Shown: positions 33,640-42,271, numbered from the stretch's first letter. The stretch is DNA of 53,686 nucleotides from Lachnospiraceae bacterium (GCA_017516285.1 JAFXDD010000015.1:1-53686), one strand, 5' to 3'. Notes: generated by a model from the letters alone, not told the origin. Numbers and translations are program-made.

Positions 33640-33818
33640 ATTGCTTCCTTTCAACTGAATATATCTTGGAAGGTTTCAAAAAGAACTTCCATAAGTATAT
33701 TTTACTAGATTCTGCCACGAAAAGAAAGAAAAAGTATATTAATTTTTTGTTAATAATTGCGCTAAATGCCTTCTGTAAAAATATACCTTGAATTCGAGTA
33801 TGTTTTTTTGATTTTTTG

Positions 33819-33843
33819 GGAACAAATCGCAAACTTCTCCGTT
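33819..33843 (+). promoter_or_regulatory. ECF-type promoter 2
   Basis: GGAAC (33819-33823), 16 bases, CGTT (33840-33843) within CCGTTATATAAGT. It is nearly identical to the promoter at 30197-30221 and lies 69 bases before the ECF sigma start, which suggests autoregulation. Confidence 0.75.
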
Positions 33844-33911
33844 ATATAAGTAGAGGGGAATTTGTAATTCACAATACATTCAGATAAAGTTTACTTAAGC
33901 GAGGAATTATT

Positions 33912-34484
33912 ATGATGATACTATCACCCCAAACAGAGAAACAACCCTGGACTGATTTAATTGAGTTACTATACACAAAAGAACGTGATAGATTTTTTCA
34001 ACTGGCAAAGGATATTCTAAAAAACGAAGCAGATGCTGAAGATGTTGTTCAGGAATGTTTTCTTCGACTTACAGAAAAAGCATCTCTCTACTCCGGCAAG
34101 CCTTATGATGAATTAATGCGTATTACCACCACTATTGTCACCAACGAGTCACTAAATATCTGGAGATTCAATCAGAAATTTGCCCCCTTAGCCAAAAATG
34201 ACCTTTCTGAAGAGACTCAAATGCTGGGTACATCCCCGGACGTTCTAAAACAGCTGGAAGACATATACGAGGGCACAATGATTACCCGTGCTGTTATGAA
34301 CCTTCCTAAAATCGACCGGGAAATATTAGGACTTTTCTACGGATACCAGCTGACCTCCCTAAAAATTTCGATCTTAGTGGGCACATCACACACCTTCGTC
34401 CGTAAATCGCTGTACAACAGTCGCCATAAACTCGCAAAAATTTTACAAGGTGCAGAATACAAGGATTTATTTCCGGATACATAA
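33912..34484 (+). CDS. ECF-type RNA polymerase sigma factor
   Basis: The 190-residue protein has region 2 (RFFQLAKDILKNEADAEDVV, then QECFLRLTEKASL) and region 4 (LPKIDREILGLFYGYQLTSL, then KISILVGTSHTFVRKSLYNS). No anti-sigma gene follows; the gene ends at a strong terminator, so its control must lie elsewhere. The ECF-type promoter just upstream is nearly the same as that of the short sigma-like gene at 30271, implying one regulon. The start ATG follows GAGGAAT. The function of the regulon cannot be told. Confidence 0.88.
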   Translation: MMILSPQTEKQPWTDLIELLYTKERDRFFQLAKDILKNEADAEDVVQECFLRLTEKASLYSGKPYDELMRITTTIVTNESLNIWRFNQKFAPLAKNDLSEETQMLGTSPDVLKQLEDIYEGTMITRAVMNLPKIDREILGLFYGYQLTSLKISILVGTSHTFVRKSLYNSRHKLAKILQGAEYKDLFPDT

Positions 34485-34487
34485 CAC

Positions 34488-34525
34488 TTCAAAGCCAATG
34501 AGACCTCGCACTCATTGGCTTTGAA
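34488..34525. terminator. Bidirectional terminator between sigma gene and mfd
   Basis: TTCAAAGCCAATGAG and CTCATTGGCTTTGAA form a perfect 15-bp stem around an 8-base loop. It serves the convergent sigma and mfd genes; the flanking T-runs are short. Confidence 0.85.
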
Positions 34526-34534
34526 TTATGGTGT

Positions 34535-37500
34535 TCATTTATCTTGCATTTCTTCCGGAATATAAATTTCCTTCTCCATGCGTTCCAATACGTCTTCGCA
34601 GGCTTTCAAAATAATCTGTGCATCCTTCTCTACCATACCCGTCAGGATGCATCGGTAAGTAAAGGCCGGCGTTCCCATAGGTGTAAAGTTCATGCTTCCC
34701 TTGAAGGACTTTACAAAGGTAGGTATCAGGTCCGGATTAATGCGGGCATCCGGGCGTATGACAAACTGAATTCTATCTTTAATACTACGTATATCCGTCA
34801 TAAACATACGGTGTGCTCTGACACGTAGCAAATTAATGCGCAGCAAATTGTCAACCGGTATCGGAACTGCACCAAAACGATCCTGTAGCTCCTGCACCAT
34901 ATCTTCTTTCTCAGCAAGGGTTTCCACTCCTGCGATACGCTTGTAAATGTCCAACTTCTGCACTTCATTCAAAATATATTCTGCCGGAATAAAGGCATCC
35001 GCACTGACATCCACCTTTGTATCAAAGTCCACTGCCACCTTCTTGCCCTGGGCCGTCATAACTGCTTCATTCAACATTTTACAGTACATGTCATAACCCA
35101 CGGCTTCCATGTGACCATGCTGTGCCTTACCAAGCAGATTACCTGCACCACGGATTTCCAAATCACGCATGGCAATCTTAAAGCCACTGCCCAAATCCGT
35201 GAATTCCTTAATGGCCTGCAGACGCTTTTCCGCTACTTCCTTCAGTAATTTACCACGCTTATACATCATAAACGCATAAGCAGTACGGTTAGAGCGTCCT
35301 ACACGTCCGCGTAACTGATACAGCTGACTTAACCCCAGACTGTCTGCATCATGGATAATCATGGTGTTGGCATTGGAAATATCCATACCGGTCTCAATAA
35401 TGGTGGTAGACACCAGCACGTCAATATCTCCATTGACAAAATCAAACATAATGCGCTCCAACTCATGCTCCTTCATCTGCCCATGGGCAAAGCTTACCGT
35501 AGCCTCCGGCACCAACTGCTGCACCTGAAGTGCTACCTGATCAATATCGTTTACACGATTGTATACATAAAACACCTGACCGCCACGGGTTAATTCACGA
35601 ACAATAGCCTCTCGCACCAGCTCGTCATTGTACTCCATGACGTAGGTCTGAATAGGCAGTCTGTCCTGAGGCGCCTCCTCCAAAAGACTCATATCACGCA
35701 CACCAATCAGGCTCATGTGAAGGGTCCTCGGTATCGGAGTAGCGGTCAAGGTCAGTACGTCGATATTTTCCTTGAGCTTTTTAATCTTTTCCTTATCACC
35801 CACGCCAAAGCGCTGCTCCTCATCAATGATAAGAAGCCCTAAGTCCTTAAATTCCATATCCTTGGACAGCACTCTGTGGGTACCGATTACAATATCCACA
35901 AAGCCCTTCTTCAAATCCGACAGAGTACGCTTCTGCTCAGAAGGAGTACGGAAACGGCACATTAAATCTACGCGTACAGGATAGTCCTTCATACGCTGTA
36001 CAAAAGTATTATAATGCTGCTGAGCCAAGATGGTAGTAGGTACCAGATACACCACCTGCTTGCCCTCCTGCACCGCCTTAAAGGCTGCACGGATGGCCAC
36101 CTCGGTCTTACCGTAGCCTACGTCACCGCAAATCAAGCGGTCCATAATTTTGGTGCTTTCCATATCCTTCTTGGTAGCCTCAATGGCACTGAGCTGGTCC
36201 GGTGTCTCCTCATATGGAAACATTTCCTCAAACTCCCTCTGCCACACCGTATCCTGGCCGTACTGATAGCCGGAAGCCTGCTGTCTGTGGGCATACAGCT
36301 CCACCAAGTCTTTGGCAACCGTCTCCACCGCTGCACGCACCTTCTGCTTGGTCTTGGACCACTCCTTACTGCCCAGCTTACTAAGCTTCGGCACTTTGGC
36401 ATCAGCGGAACCATACTTCTGCAAAATATGAAGCCCCGTAGCCGGTACGTATACATTACCGTTGTCGCGGTATGCCAGCTTTATATAATCCTTTATTATA
36501 TGGTCAACTTCTACCTTTTCAATACCCTGATACTGTCCCAGACCATAAAGCTCATGAACCACATAGTCCCCAACACGAAGCTCTGCAAAGTCCTGAATCT
36601 TGGTACCGGAAAAGGCGGATTTCTTTTTCTTTTCACGCTTCTTGGCGCCAAATATATCGCTTTCCGCAATGACTACAAAATGAAGCAACGGATACTCGAA
36701 GCCTCTGGCCACATTCCCCTGCAGACACAACACCTCTCCTACAATAGCCTCCCTGAACGGGTCCTCACTGAAGGCTGCCGGAATATCATTGTCTCTAAGG
36801 CTTTCTGCCAGACGTCTGGCTCTGGTTCTGGAAGGACTCATGAGCACCATGCGGTATTTATTCTTGCGGTACTTGGCTAAATCCTTTACCAACGTTTCAA
36901 AGCTGTGATTATAAGGGGAAACCATCTTGGCCTCCACCTCAAAACGCTCCTTCACTGGAAACAGCGCGCACTTGGCCTCCATCATGGAAAGAGCCAGCAC
37001 ATGGCGCTTATTCAGCCCTGCCGCAACCTCCTCACTGGAATACAAAAGCCCGGTCTGCCCCGGTAAAATATAACCCTTCTCCAAACGATTGCTCATGCTA
37101 TCTTTAAACTCCAGCTCCACCGCATCCACATGCTCCTTGATACGGGTCGGCTCGTCTAAAATAAGCAGACTCTTCTCTGCCTCCATAAAGTCCAAAAGGC
37201 TGCCTGTCTCTTTATAAAAATAGTGCAGATAACTATCCAGATTGGTCATGGACTGAAAGGTAAATAAGTCCTCCTTCAGCTCCTTCACCTGCTGCTTAAT
37301 CCGATGTGCCTCCTCCGTCTTAAACGCGGCCCGGAACAACTCATACTGCTTTTCGGCCTCTGCCTCAATAGCCTGCATGCCCCGTTCCTTACGCTCTGCG
37401 GAAAGTATCATTTCCCTTGCCGGAAAAATCTGCACCTGAGTCAAGGTTTCAATAGAGCGCTGACTCTCCACGTCAAAGCTGCGGATAGACTCTATCTCAT

Positions 37501-38086
37501 CCCCCCAAAGTTCCATACGCACCGGATTGTCCTCTGTCAAGTCAAAAACATCCAAAATATCACCACGCACCGCAAACTGTCCCGGATTTTCTACCTGATA
37601 GGTCTTTTCATACCCCAGGGCCACCAGCATCTCTGCCAGTCTCTTTAAATCCACCTCAGCACCTATTTTCAGATTCAGAATACTCTCCTCATAAACAGAA
37701 AGCGGTATTTGCGGCGCCATCAGTGCATCAAAGGTGGTTACCACCGTAATAGGCTTTTTCTGAAGCAGACGCTTCAACACCCGAATACGCTCCTTGGTCT
37801 GCTGATTACCATGAATATCCGCCTGATAAAAAATCAAATCCTTGGCCGGATACACAAACGTATTCCTGTCATAGGCCCGAAATTGGTCATATATTTCCCT
37901 GACATGGAGCTCACTAAAAGTGGCGATGATTTTAAACTTATAATCATCGCTAAGTCCATACGCCATATGCCATTTTTGTGCATCCACGCACCCGGAAACG
38001 GATACTGTACCGCCACCTTTTCGCAATTCCTTTTTAATTTGTCCATATTCCGCCAACTCATATAGCGGTGTCAATAATGCCTGCAT
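34535..38086 (-). CDS. mfd: Transcription-repair coupling factor
   Basis: The protein of 1183 residues removes stalled RNA polymerase from DNA lesions and recruits UvrA. From the N-terminus it has the UvrB-homology module (FVYPAKDLIFYQADIHG), the RNA polymerase interaction domain (LRVGDYVVHELYGLGQYQGI) and the RecG-like translocase motifs: DRLICGDVGYGKTEVAIRAA, LIIDEEQRFGV, LTLTATPIPRTLHMSLIGVR and QLRGRVGRSNR. Length is near the family norm of about 1150-1180. I take the ATG at 38084-38086, behind GGAGGT. It follows pth, an arrangement common in Firmicutes. Confidence 0.97.
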   Translation of the reverse strand: MQALLTPLYELAEYGQIKKELRKGGGTVSVSGCVDAQKWHMAYGLSDDYKFKIIATFSELHVREIYDQFRAYDRNTFVYPAKDLIFYQADIHGNQQTKERIRVLKRLLQKKPITVVTTFDALMAPQIPLSVYEESILNLKIGAEVDLKRLAEMLVALGYEKTYQVENPGQFAVRGDILDVFDLTEDNPVRMELWGDEIESIRSFDVESQRSIETLTQVQIFPAREMILSAERKERGMQAIEAEAEKQYELFRAAFKTEEAHRIKQQVKELKEDLFTFQSMTNLDSYLHYFYKETGSLLDFMEAEKSLLILDEPTRIKEHVDAVELEFKDSMSNRLEKGYILPGQTGLLYSSEEVAAGLNKRHVLALSMMEAKCALFPVKERFEVEAKMVSPYNHSFETLVKDLAKYRKNKYRMVLMSPSRTRARRLAESLRDNDIPAAFSEDPFREAIVGEVLCLQGNVARGFEYPLLHFVVIAESDIFGAKKREKKKKSAFSGTKIQDFAELRVGDYVVHELYGLGQYQGIEKVEVDHIIKDYIKLAYRDNGNVYVPATGLHILQKYGSADAKVPKLSKLGSKEWSKTKQKVRAAVETVAKDLVELYAHRQQASGYQYGQDTVWQREFEEMFPYEETPDQLSAIEATKKDMESTKIMDRLICGDVGYGKTEVAIRAAFKAVQEGKQVVYLVPTTILAQQHYNTFVQRMKDYPVRVDLMCRFRTPSEQKRTLSDLKKGFVDIVIGTHRVLSKDMEFKDLGLLIIDEEQRFGVGDKEKIKKLKENIDVLTLTATPIPRTLHMSLIGVRDMSLLEEAPQDRLPIQTYVMEYNDELVREAIVRELTRGGQVFYVYNRVNDIDQVALQVQQLVPEATVSFAHGQMKEHELERIMFDFVNGDIDVLVSTTIIETGMDISNANTMIIHDADSLGLSQLYQLRGRVGRSNRTAYAFMMYKRGKLLKEVAEKRLQAIKEFTDLGSGFKIAMRDLEIRGAGNLLGKAQHGHMEAVGYDMYCKMLNEAVMTAQGKKVAVDFDTKVDVSADAFIPAEYILNEVQKLDIYKRIAGVETLAEKEDMVQELQDRFGAVPIPVDNLLRINLLRVRAHRMFMTDIRSIKDRIQFVIRPDARINPDLIPTFVKSFKGSMNFTPMGTPAFTYRCILTGMVEKDAQIILKACEDVLERMEKEIYIPEEMQDK

Positions 38087-38150
38087 TGATACCTCCAGCT
38101 CTGCCATAACGAAAGACTGCCAATCAGTCAAATCCCCTGACCGAACGCTG

Positions 38151-38723
38151 TCATTTTCCCGAACGATTACACTTGTTCATAGCCTCATCAAGCCCTGCCG
38201 TCACCAAGAGCTCCACGGCCTCCACAGCTACCATTATGGCCTCATCCACAGCTTTTCTCTCCTCTGTGGTAAAACGCCCCAGCACATGGTCTACTAAATC
38301 CCAGCCCTTTGGCTTCTCACCAACGCCTACCTTCACACGCTTAAACACATCATGTCCCAAATGCTGCAAAATATTCTTGATACCATTGTGTCCCCCCGCA
38401 CTGCCTTTACCGCGTATGCGGAGACCGCCCGGCACCAGAGAAATATCATCATAAACTACAATCAGCTCTTCTTCCTCGTCCACCTTGTAGTAATCCAGTA
38501 CCTCGCGCACACTTTCCCCACTCAGGTTCATAAAGGTCAACGGCTTCACCAGAATAACCTTCTGGCCGGCCACCACGCCCTTGCCGATGAGCGCCTTGTG
38601 CTTACGCTCTATTACAGAAATATTATATTTGTCCGCCAGCGCATCTATGACATCAAAGCCGATATTGTGTCTGGTCTTTTCATATTGCTTGCCCGGGTTG
38701 CCCAGTCCTACTATTATATACAT
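38151..38723 (-). CDS. pth: Peptidyl-tRNA hydrolase
   Basis: The 190-residue enzyme frees tRNA from peptidyl-tRNA that drops off ribosomes. Conserved blocks: YIIVGLGNPGKQYEKTRHNI with the catalytic His at the end, KPLTFMNLSGESV, VVYDDISLVPGGLRIR and GSAGGHNGIKNI. It lies upstream of mfd with 64 bases between and has an AGAGGT site. Confidence 0.96.
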   Translation of the reverse strand: MYIIVGLGNPGKQYEKTRHNIGFDVIDALADKYNISVIERKHKALIGKGVVAGQKVILVKPLTFMNLSGESVREVLDYYKVDEEEELIVVYDDISLVPGGLRIRGKGSAGGHNGIKNILQHLGHDVFKRVKVGVGEKPKGWDLVDHVLGRFTTEERKAVDEAIMVAVEAVELLVTAGLDEAMNKCNRSGK

Positions 38724-38741
38724 AATTTACCTCTGAATTTT

Positions 38742-40076
38742 CTATAAATCTTTTAACAAAAACAAAATCATATATATGGGCTTTAATTTTAAAGTACCTA
38801 TTTTCCCAACGTCCTTCTGTGACAAAAGAAAACGCTCTCCCACACATTTCGAATACTTTACAGCAAAGTTATCAATTGACTTGTGATTCTTTACCGCCGA
38901 AGACTTAACTTCTATAGGGATAACCTTATTCTTTGACGCAATTAGAAAATCTATTTCAAACAAATGCGTACTTCGCTCTTTTTTCCATATATGATAATAT
39001 AGCTCCCTCCCGCTGGATTTTATCGCCTGTGCTACAACATTTTCATACAAATATCCTAAATCAGCTGTTAATGTATCGCTTAAGAGCTTCTTATAAATAT
39101 CTTCTATTCCATTCTGTGTATCATTAAAAAGCATTGTAGTAAACAATCCGATATCTGACAAATATAACTTGAAGCAATTCATATCCTTAGTCTGCAGAAG
39201 TGAAATGTCCGGTTTTAACACATTATAACAAGGAAGTACAAGTCCGGATTCAATTAATTCGAAAAGTCGTTCCTCATCCCTCCTGGTCTTCTGCTTACCG
39301 GTTGCTGCTGTTATTGCATAATGCTTTCTCTTGGATGCAAGCTGACAAGGAACAGATTTATACATATCCGTTATTCTGCCCGAATCATCAATCTTTTTTA
39401 AATCATCATAATATAGCTCCAAAATCTCACGTTTTACCCTATCCACTGCCTCAAAACTGTTTGTAGCAATGTAACTTTCTACTGCCTGCGGCATTCCACC
39501 AACTGCCATATAAATCCGAAAATCTCTCATGGCATTACGATTAGCAGCATTTCCCAGCTCAACATTACTCTTATACGCCATATTCAGGACGTTCGGATTA
39601 CCACCCGTCGCCCATAAAAACTCCTCATAATCCATAGGGTATACATGGATTTTGTGCTCCTCCGACGGAATCAATATATCTTTTACATTTTTCTTTATTG
39701 ATATCAAAGAGCCGGTTTCTATATAATCATATCTCCCATCCTTTACAAGATGCTTAATAGCCTGCCTTGCCTTTGGGAATAACTGAATTTCATCAAAAAT
39801 AATGACGGATTTTCTTTCAAACAATTCGACACCGGCTTCCACCTGTAACCTTAAAAAGAAACGGTCAAGCTTTGAAATATCATCGAACAAGGCAAGCATT
39901 TCTTTACTGGTGTTGGAGAAATCAATCAAGATATACGATTCATATTCATTACGTGCGAATTCCCTGGCAATTGTTGTTTTGCCTACACGCCTTGCGCCTT
40001 CAAGCAAGCATGCATATTTCCCATCCCAAGTCTTCTTCCATTCCAAAAGTTCATCATATACTTTTCTTTTAAACAT
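38742..40076 (-). CDS. AAA ATPase with DUF4143 domain
   Basis: The 444-residue protein has an AAA_14 nucleotide-binding domain (LLEGARRVGKTTIAREFARN, Walker A; KSVIIFDEIQLFPKARQAI, Walker B) and a C-terminal DUF4143 region with the PD-(D/E)XK-like TEIDFLIASKNKVIPIEVKS pattern (here FEIDFLI...). Such genes are numerous in gut anaerobes and have no settled function; a link with defence or mobile elements has been suggested for the class. Three 33-bp repeats and a sigma-A promoter lie directly upstream, pointing to autoregulation. It ends 19 bases before pth. Confidence 0.85.
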   Translation of the reverse strand: MFKRKVYDELLEWKKTWDGKYACLLEGARRVGKTTIAREFARNEYESYILIDFSNTSKEMLALFDDISKLDRFFLRLQVEAGVELFERKSVIIFDEIQLFPKARQAIKHLVKDGRYDYIETGSLISIKKNVKDILIPSEEHKIHVYPMDYEEFLWATGGNPNVLNMAYKSNVELGNAANRNAMRDFRIYMAVGGMPQAVESYIATNSFEAVDRVKREILELYYDDLKKIDDSGRITDMYKSVPCQLASKRKHYAITAATGKQKTRRDEERLFELIESGLVLPCYNVLKPDISLLQTKDMNCFKLYLSDIGLFTTMLFNDTQNGIEDIYKKLLSDTLTADLGYLYENVVAQAIKSSGRELYYHIWKKERSTHLFEIDFLIASKNKVIPIEVKSSAVKNHKSIDNFAVKYSKCVGERFLLSQKDVGKIGTLKLKPIYMILFLLKDL

Positions 40077-40125
40077 GGTTTTCCCTCCACCAGTTAATTA
40101 ATCTGCTGCCCAAACATCTTTTTAT

Positions 40126-40154
40126 ATTTTACACTAAAAATATATTTATTTCAA
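40126..40154 (-). promoter_or_regulatory. Sigma-A promoter of the DUF4143 ATPase gene
   Basis: TTGAAA (40154-40149, minus strand), 17 bases, TAAAAT (40131-40126). The -35 hexamer is part of the first of the three 33-bp repeats, so a protein bound there would block or alter initiation. Confidence 0.65.
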
Positions 40155-40239
40155 TACAAAGCAGAAAGGAAAGTATATTTTTTTCAATACATTAAAACCC
40201 AAAAAGTATATTTATTTCAACACCAAATATTTTGTATTT
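40141..40239 (-). repeat. Three 33-bp-spaced iterons upstream of the ATPase gene
   Basis: The 18-base core TATATTTATTTCAATACA begins at 40141, 40174 and 40207, exactly 33 bases apart; copy 2 has one change and copy 3 three. The intervening 15 bases are not conserved. A spacing of three helix turns puts all cores on one DNA face, as for cooperative protein binding. Confidence 0.85.
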
Positions 40240-40251
40240 GTGAAAAATTAC

Positions 40252-40278
40252 AAAAATGAGGGACTTTTTAAGCCCCTC
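40252..40278 (-). terminator. Terminator after the serine hydrolase gene
   Basis: GAGGG and CCCTC with inner CTT/AAG pairs form a stem with one mismatch, followed on the minus strand by ATTTTTG. It lies 26 bases after the stop. Confidence 0.65.
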
Positions 40279-40303
40279 ACACAAAAGCGGTTTATAACTC
40301 GCT

Positions 40304-41407
40304 TTATCCCCTTATCACCCGATACACCTCATCACGAATTTGCTGATGCAGTATCTTGTACAGATACTCGCCATGGCTGCACACATGGGTCGCATAAAAG
40401 ATACCGATATGATTATCCGGGTCGATCATTACGTAGGAACCGGCTGCACCGTCCCAGCCAAATTCGCCCTTGTGGGCGTATCTGCCGAAAGCATCCGTCC
40501 TGACACCCAGTCCATAGGTATAACCAAGCTTGCAGTCCTGAAAATCACGATAAGCCTGCTCACCCAGCTGGTTGGCACGCATCCTATCAATGCTCTCTGC
40601 CTTTAGCAGCCTGTTGCCATTAGACATTTCAGCAACAAATTTCGCATAATCCTCCACACAGGAAATCAGTCCGGCACCACCACTCTGATATGCAGGGGTC
40701 AGAATAAACTGATTCCATTTGCCTTTGAGTGATGCTTTTCCAGCCTGTGCGTCATATATATATTGACTGCACATCTGATCCTTGATTTCCTCGTTCAACG
40801 CAAAGCCGGTCCGAGTCATGCCGCAGACGTCAAAAATATGCTTCTGCAAATATTCCCCAAAAGACATACCGGAAACCACTTCCACAACTGCAGCCAACAC
40901 ATCATGACTGAGGCTGTACTTAAAATGTTCTCCCGGCTCAAACTCTAACGGCTCACCTGCCATGGCTCGTACCATTTCCAAGGTTGAGGAGTCCGGCTTT
41001 TTCTCACGCTGCGCAAGAATGCTTGGACTATTCAAATCATAGTTCATCCCGGAGGTCATACTGAACAGGCTCTGTATGGTAATAGGCTTCTCCACCTTCT
41101 TTAAGCCGGCCTCTGACTTTACCCACATATCCTTAAATTCCGGTATGTATTCAGAAACCTTGTCCTCCAGCTTCAACCTACCTGCCTCCACCAGCTGCAT
41201 GGCCGCAGTACAGGTAATCGGCTTCGTAGCTGAATAAAGGAAATACAATTCATCTCCCTTAATCGGCACCTTCTTGTCGTCATCAATGGTACCATTCATG
41301 TAACGGTGCACTACCTCGCCTTTATATAAAATTGCAATATCGGAGCACGGCACCTCGTGCTCTGTAACTGCCTGATCGATGAGAAGATTTATGTTGTTGA
41401 AGCTCAT
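40304..41407 (-). CDS. Serine hydrolase of the class C beta-lactamase fold
   Basis: The 367-residue protein has the SxxK motif in LYFLYSATKPIT (Ser near residue 56), the YSLSHDVLAAVVEVVSG segment with the Tyr-x-Ser/Asn-type element, and HKGEFGWDGAAGSYV near the end. There is no signal peptide. Family members are esterases, transesterases or peptidases; the substrate is unknown. It has a sigma-A promoter with a 25-bp operator right after the -10. A shortened duplicate lies at 41793-42170 with the same promoter and operator. Confidence 0.85.
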   Translation of the reverse strand: MSFNNINLLIDQAVTEHEVPCSDIAILYKGEVVHRYMNGTIDDDKKVPIKGDELYFLYSATKPITCTAAMQLVEAGRLKLEDKVSEYIPEFKDMWVKSEAGLKKVEKPITIQSLFSMTSGMNYDLNSPSILAQREKKPDSSTLEMVRAMAGEPLEFEPGEHFKYSLSHDVLAAVVEVVSGMSFGEYLQKHIFDVCGMTRTGFALNEEIKDQMCSQYIYDAQAGKASLKGKWNQFILTPAYQSGGAGLISCVEDYAKFVAEMSNGNRLLKAESIDRMRANQLGEQAYRDFQDCKLGYTYGLGVRTDAFGRYAHKGEFGWDGAAGSYVMIDPDNHIGIFYATHVCSHGEYLYKILHQQIRDEVYRVIRG

Positions 41408-41454
41408 GATTCATTCCTTTTACTATGTAATAGTCCTTCCTCTAAAAATGCTTT

Positions 41455-41508
41455 TACCGTAAGCTTAATGCTTACGGTAAATATAGCATTGTTTTGATGA
41501 ATGTGCAA
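41455..41508 (-). promoter_or_regulatory. Promoter with 25-bp palindromic operator, copy 1
   Basis: On the minus strand TTGCAC (41508-41503), 17 bases, TATATT (41485-41480). Immediately after comes TACCGTAAGC-ATTAA-GCTTACGGTA (41479-41455), a perfect 10-bp inverted repeat at the expected transcription start. This is a repressor-type site. The repressor gene is not identified. Confidence 0.8.
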
Positions 41509-41543
41509 GGATAAAATTAACGCTATCAGTTTTGCTGTAGAAC

Positions 41544-41572
41544 TTGCAATTCTGCCTTCCACATGTTATTAT
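41544..41572 (+). promoter_or_regulatory. Promoter of the antisense RNA
   Basis: TTGCAA (41544-41549), 17 bases, TATTAT (41567-41572) on the plus strand. It points toward the toxin gene and lies about 7 bases before the predicted RNA start. Confidence 0.65.
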
Positions 41573-41578
41573 AAATAT

Positions 41579-41668
41579 AAAAAGAGCAACCGCCCACAAA
41601 GTGGTTAGCCTCATTGGTTGAAAAACTTCCTACCTTGACTGCCAAGTACAAAGGTAGGAAGTTTTATT
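41579..41668 (+). ncRNA. Predicted antisense RNA antitoxin of a type I system
   Basis: A transcript of about 90 bases is predicted from the promoter at 41544-41572 to the terminator at 41622-41665. It would begin AAAGAGCAACCGCCC and fold with CAACC pairing to GGTTG, then the terminator stem. It overlaps the 3' end of the oppositely oriented toxin mRNA, the arrangement of TxpA/RatA-type systems. Endpoints are estimates. Confidence 0.6.
41622..41665. terminator. Bidirectional terminator shared by toxin mRNA and antisense RNA
   Basis: AAAACTTCCTACCTT and AAGGTAGGAAGTTTT form a perfect 15-bp stem around a 14-base loop, with T-runs on both sides. The toxin stop codon lies in its right arm, so both RNAs share this complementary region. 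Confidence 0.88.
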
Positions 41669-41765
41669 TGCGTCGGTTGTGCCTATCTATGTAGGTCAGC
41701 AATGCAAGCAGGAATGAGCCACCGAGGAACAGCAAGCTAATCACTTCGTATGTATCCATTCGCAT
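41664..41765 (-). CDS. Holin-like type I toxin (33 residues)
   Basis: The frame from ATG 41763-41765 encodes 33 residues: MRMDTYEVISLLFLGGSFLL, then ALLTYIDRHNRRK. A short acidic N-terminus, one membrane helix and a basic tail are the pattern of putative holin-like toxins related to TxpA. Such peptides insert in the membrane when the antisense RNA is lost. No good ribosome binding site is visible, which is common in type I toxins, where translation is kept low. The gene lies between the intact and decayed serine hydrolase copies. Confidence 0.78.
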   Translation of the reverse strand: MRMDTYEVISLLFLGGSFLLALLTYIDRHNRRK

Positions 41766-41792
41766 TTTTGACCGGGTTTATTTTAAAGTGGA

Positions 41793-42170
41793 TTAGGAAA
41801 AGACGATGTATCGTCCATCAAAAAAATCGTTCACCACATTATCCAACGGCTCACCGGCCATGGCACGAACCATCTCCAAAGTAGAGGAGTCCGGCTTTTT
41901 CGCACGCTGCGCAAGGATACTTGGACTATTCAAATCATAGTTCATCCCGGAAGTTATACTGAACAGATTCTGTATGGTAATAGGCTTCGTAGCTGAATAA
42001 AGGAAATACAATTCATCTCCCTTAATCGGCACCTCCTTTTCATCACCAATGGTACCGTTCATGTAACGATATACAACCTTGCCCTGATAGGCTATCATAA
42101 TGTCAGAGCATGGAACCTCATGCTCTGAAACAGCCTCGTCTATTAAGTACTTTATTTTGTCGAGGTTCAT
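41793..42170 (-). pseudogene. Decayed duplicate of the serine hydrolase gene
   Basis: The 125-codon frame matches the start of the gene at 40304-41407 (for example VPIKGDELYFLYSATKPIT), but 42 codons are missing between two copies of the KPIT coding sequence, and the C-terminal two thirds are absent after MVRAMAGEPL, replaced by an unrelated 16-residue end. The SxxK motif remains, but the catalytic domain cannot fold. Its promoter and operator are still intact, so it may be transcribed. Confidence 0.9.
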
Positions 42171-42217
42171 GGTTCGTTCCTCTTACTATGTAATAGTCCT
42201 TCCTCTAAAAATGCTTT

Positions 42218-42271
42218 TACCGTAAGCTTAATGCTTACGGTAAATATAGCATTGTTTTGATAAATGTGCAA
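42218..42271 (-). promoter_or_regulatory. Promoter with 25-bp palindromic operator, copy 2
   Basis: This is the same arrangement as at 41455-41508: TTGCAC (42271-42266), 17 bases, TATATT (42248-42243), then TACCGTAAGC-ATTAA-GCTTACGGTA (42242-42218). Similarity between the copies covers about 110 bases upstream of the two hydrolase starts. Confidence 0.8.

Noticed and set aside
36014..36880. 288-codon plus-strand open frame opposite mfd
   Set aside because: It lies fully inside the conserved mfd coding sequence and shows no start signal or domain.
40141..40239. Three 33-bp repeats as a mini CRISPR
   Set aside because: The 18-bp cores have AT-rich 15-bp gaps, no cas genes are near, and the first core is part of a promoter.
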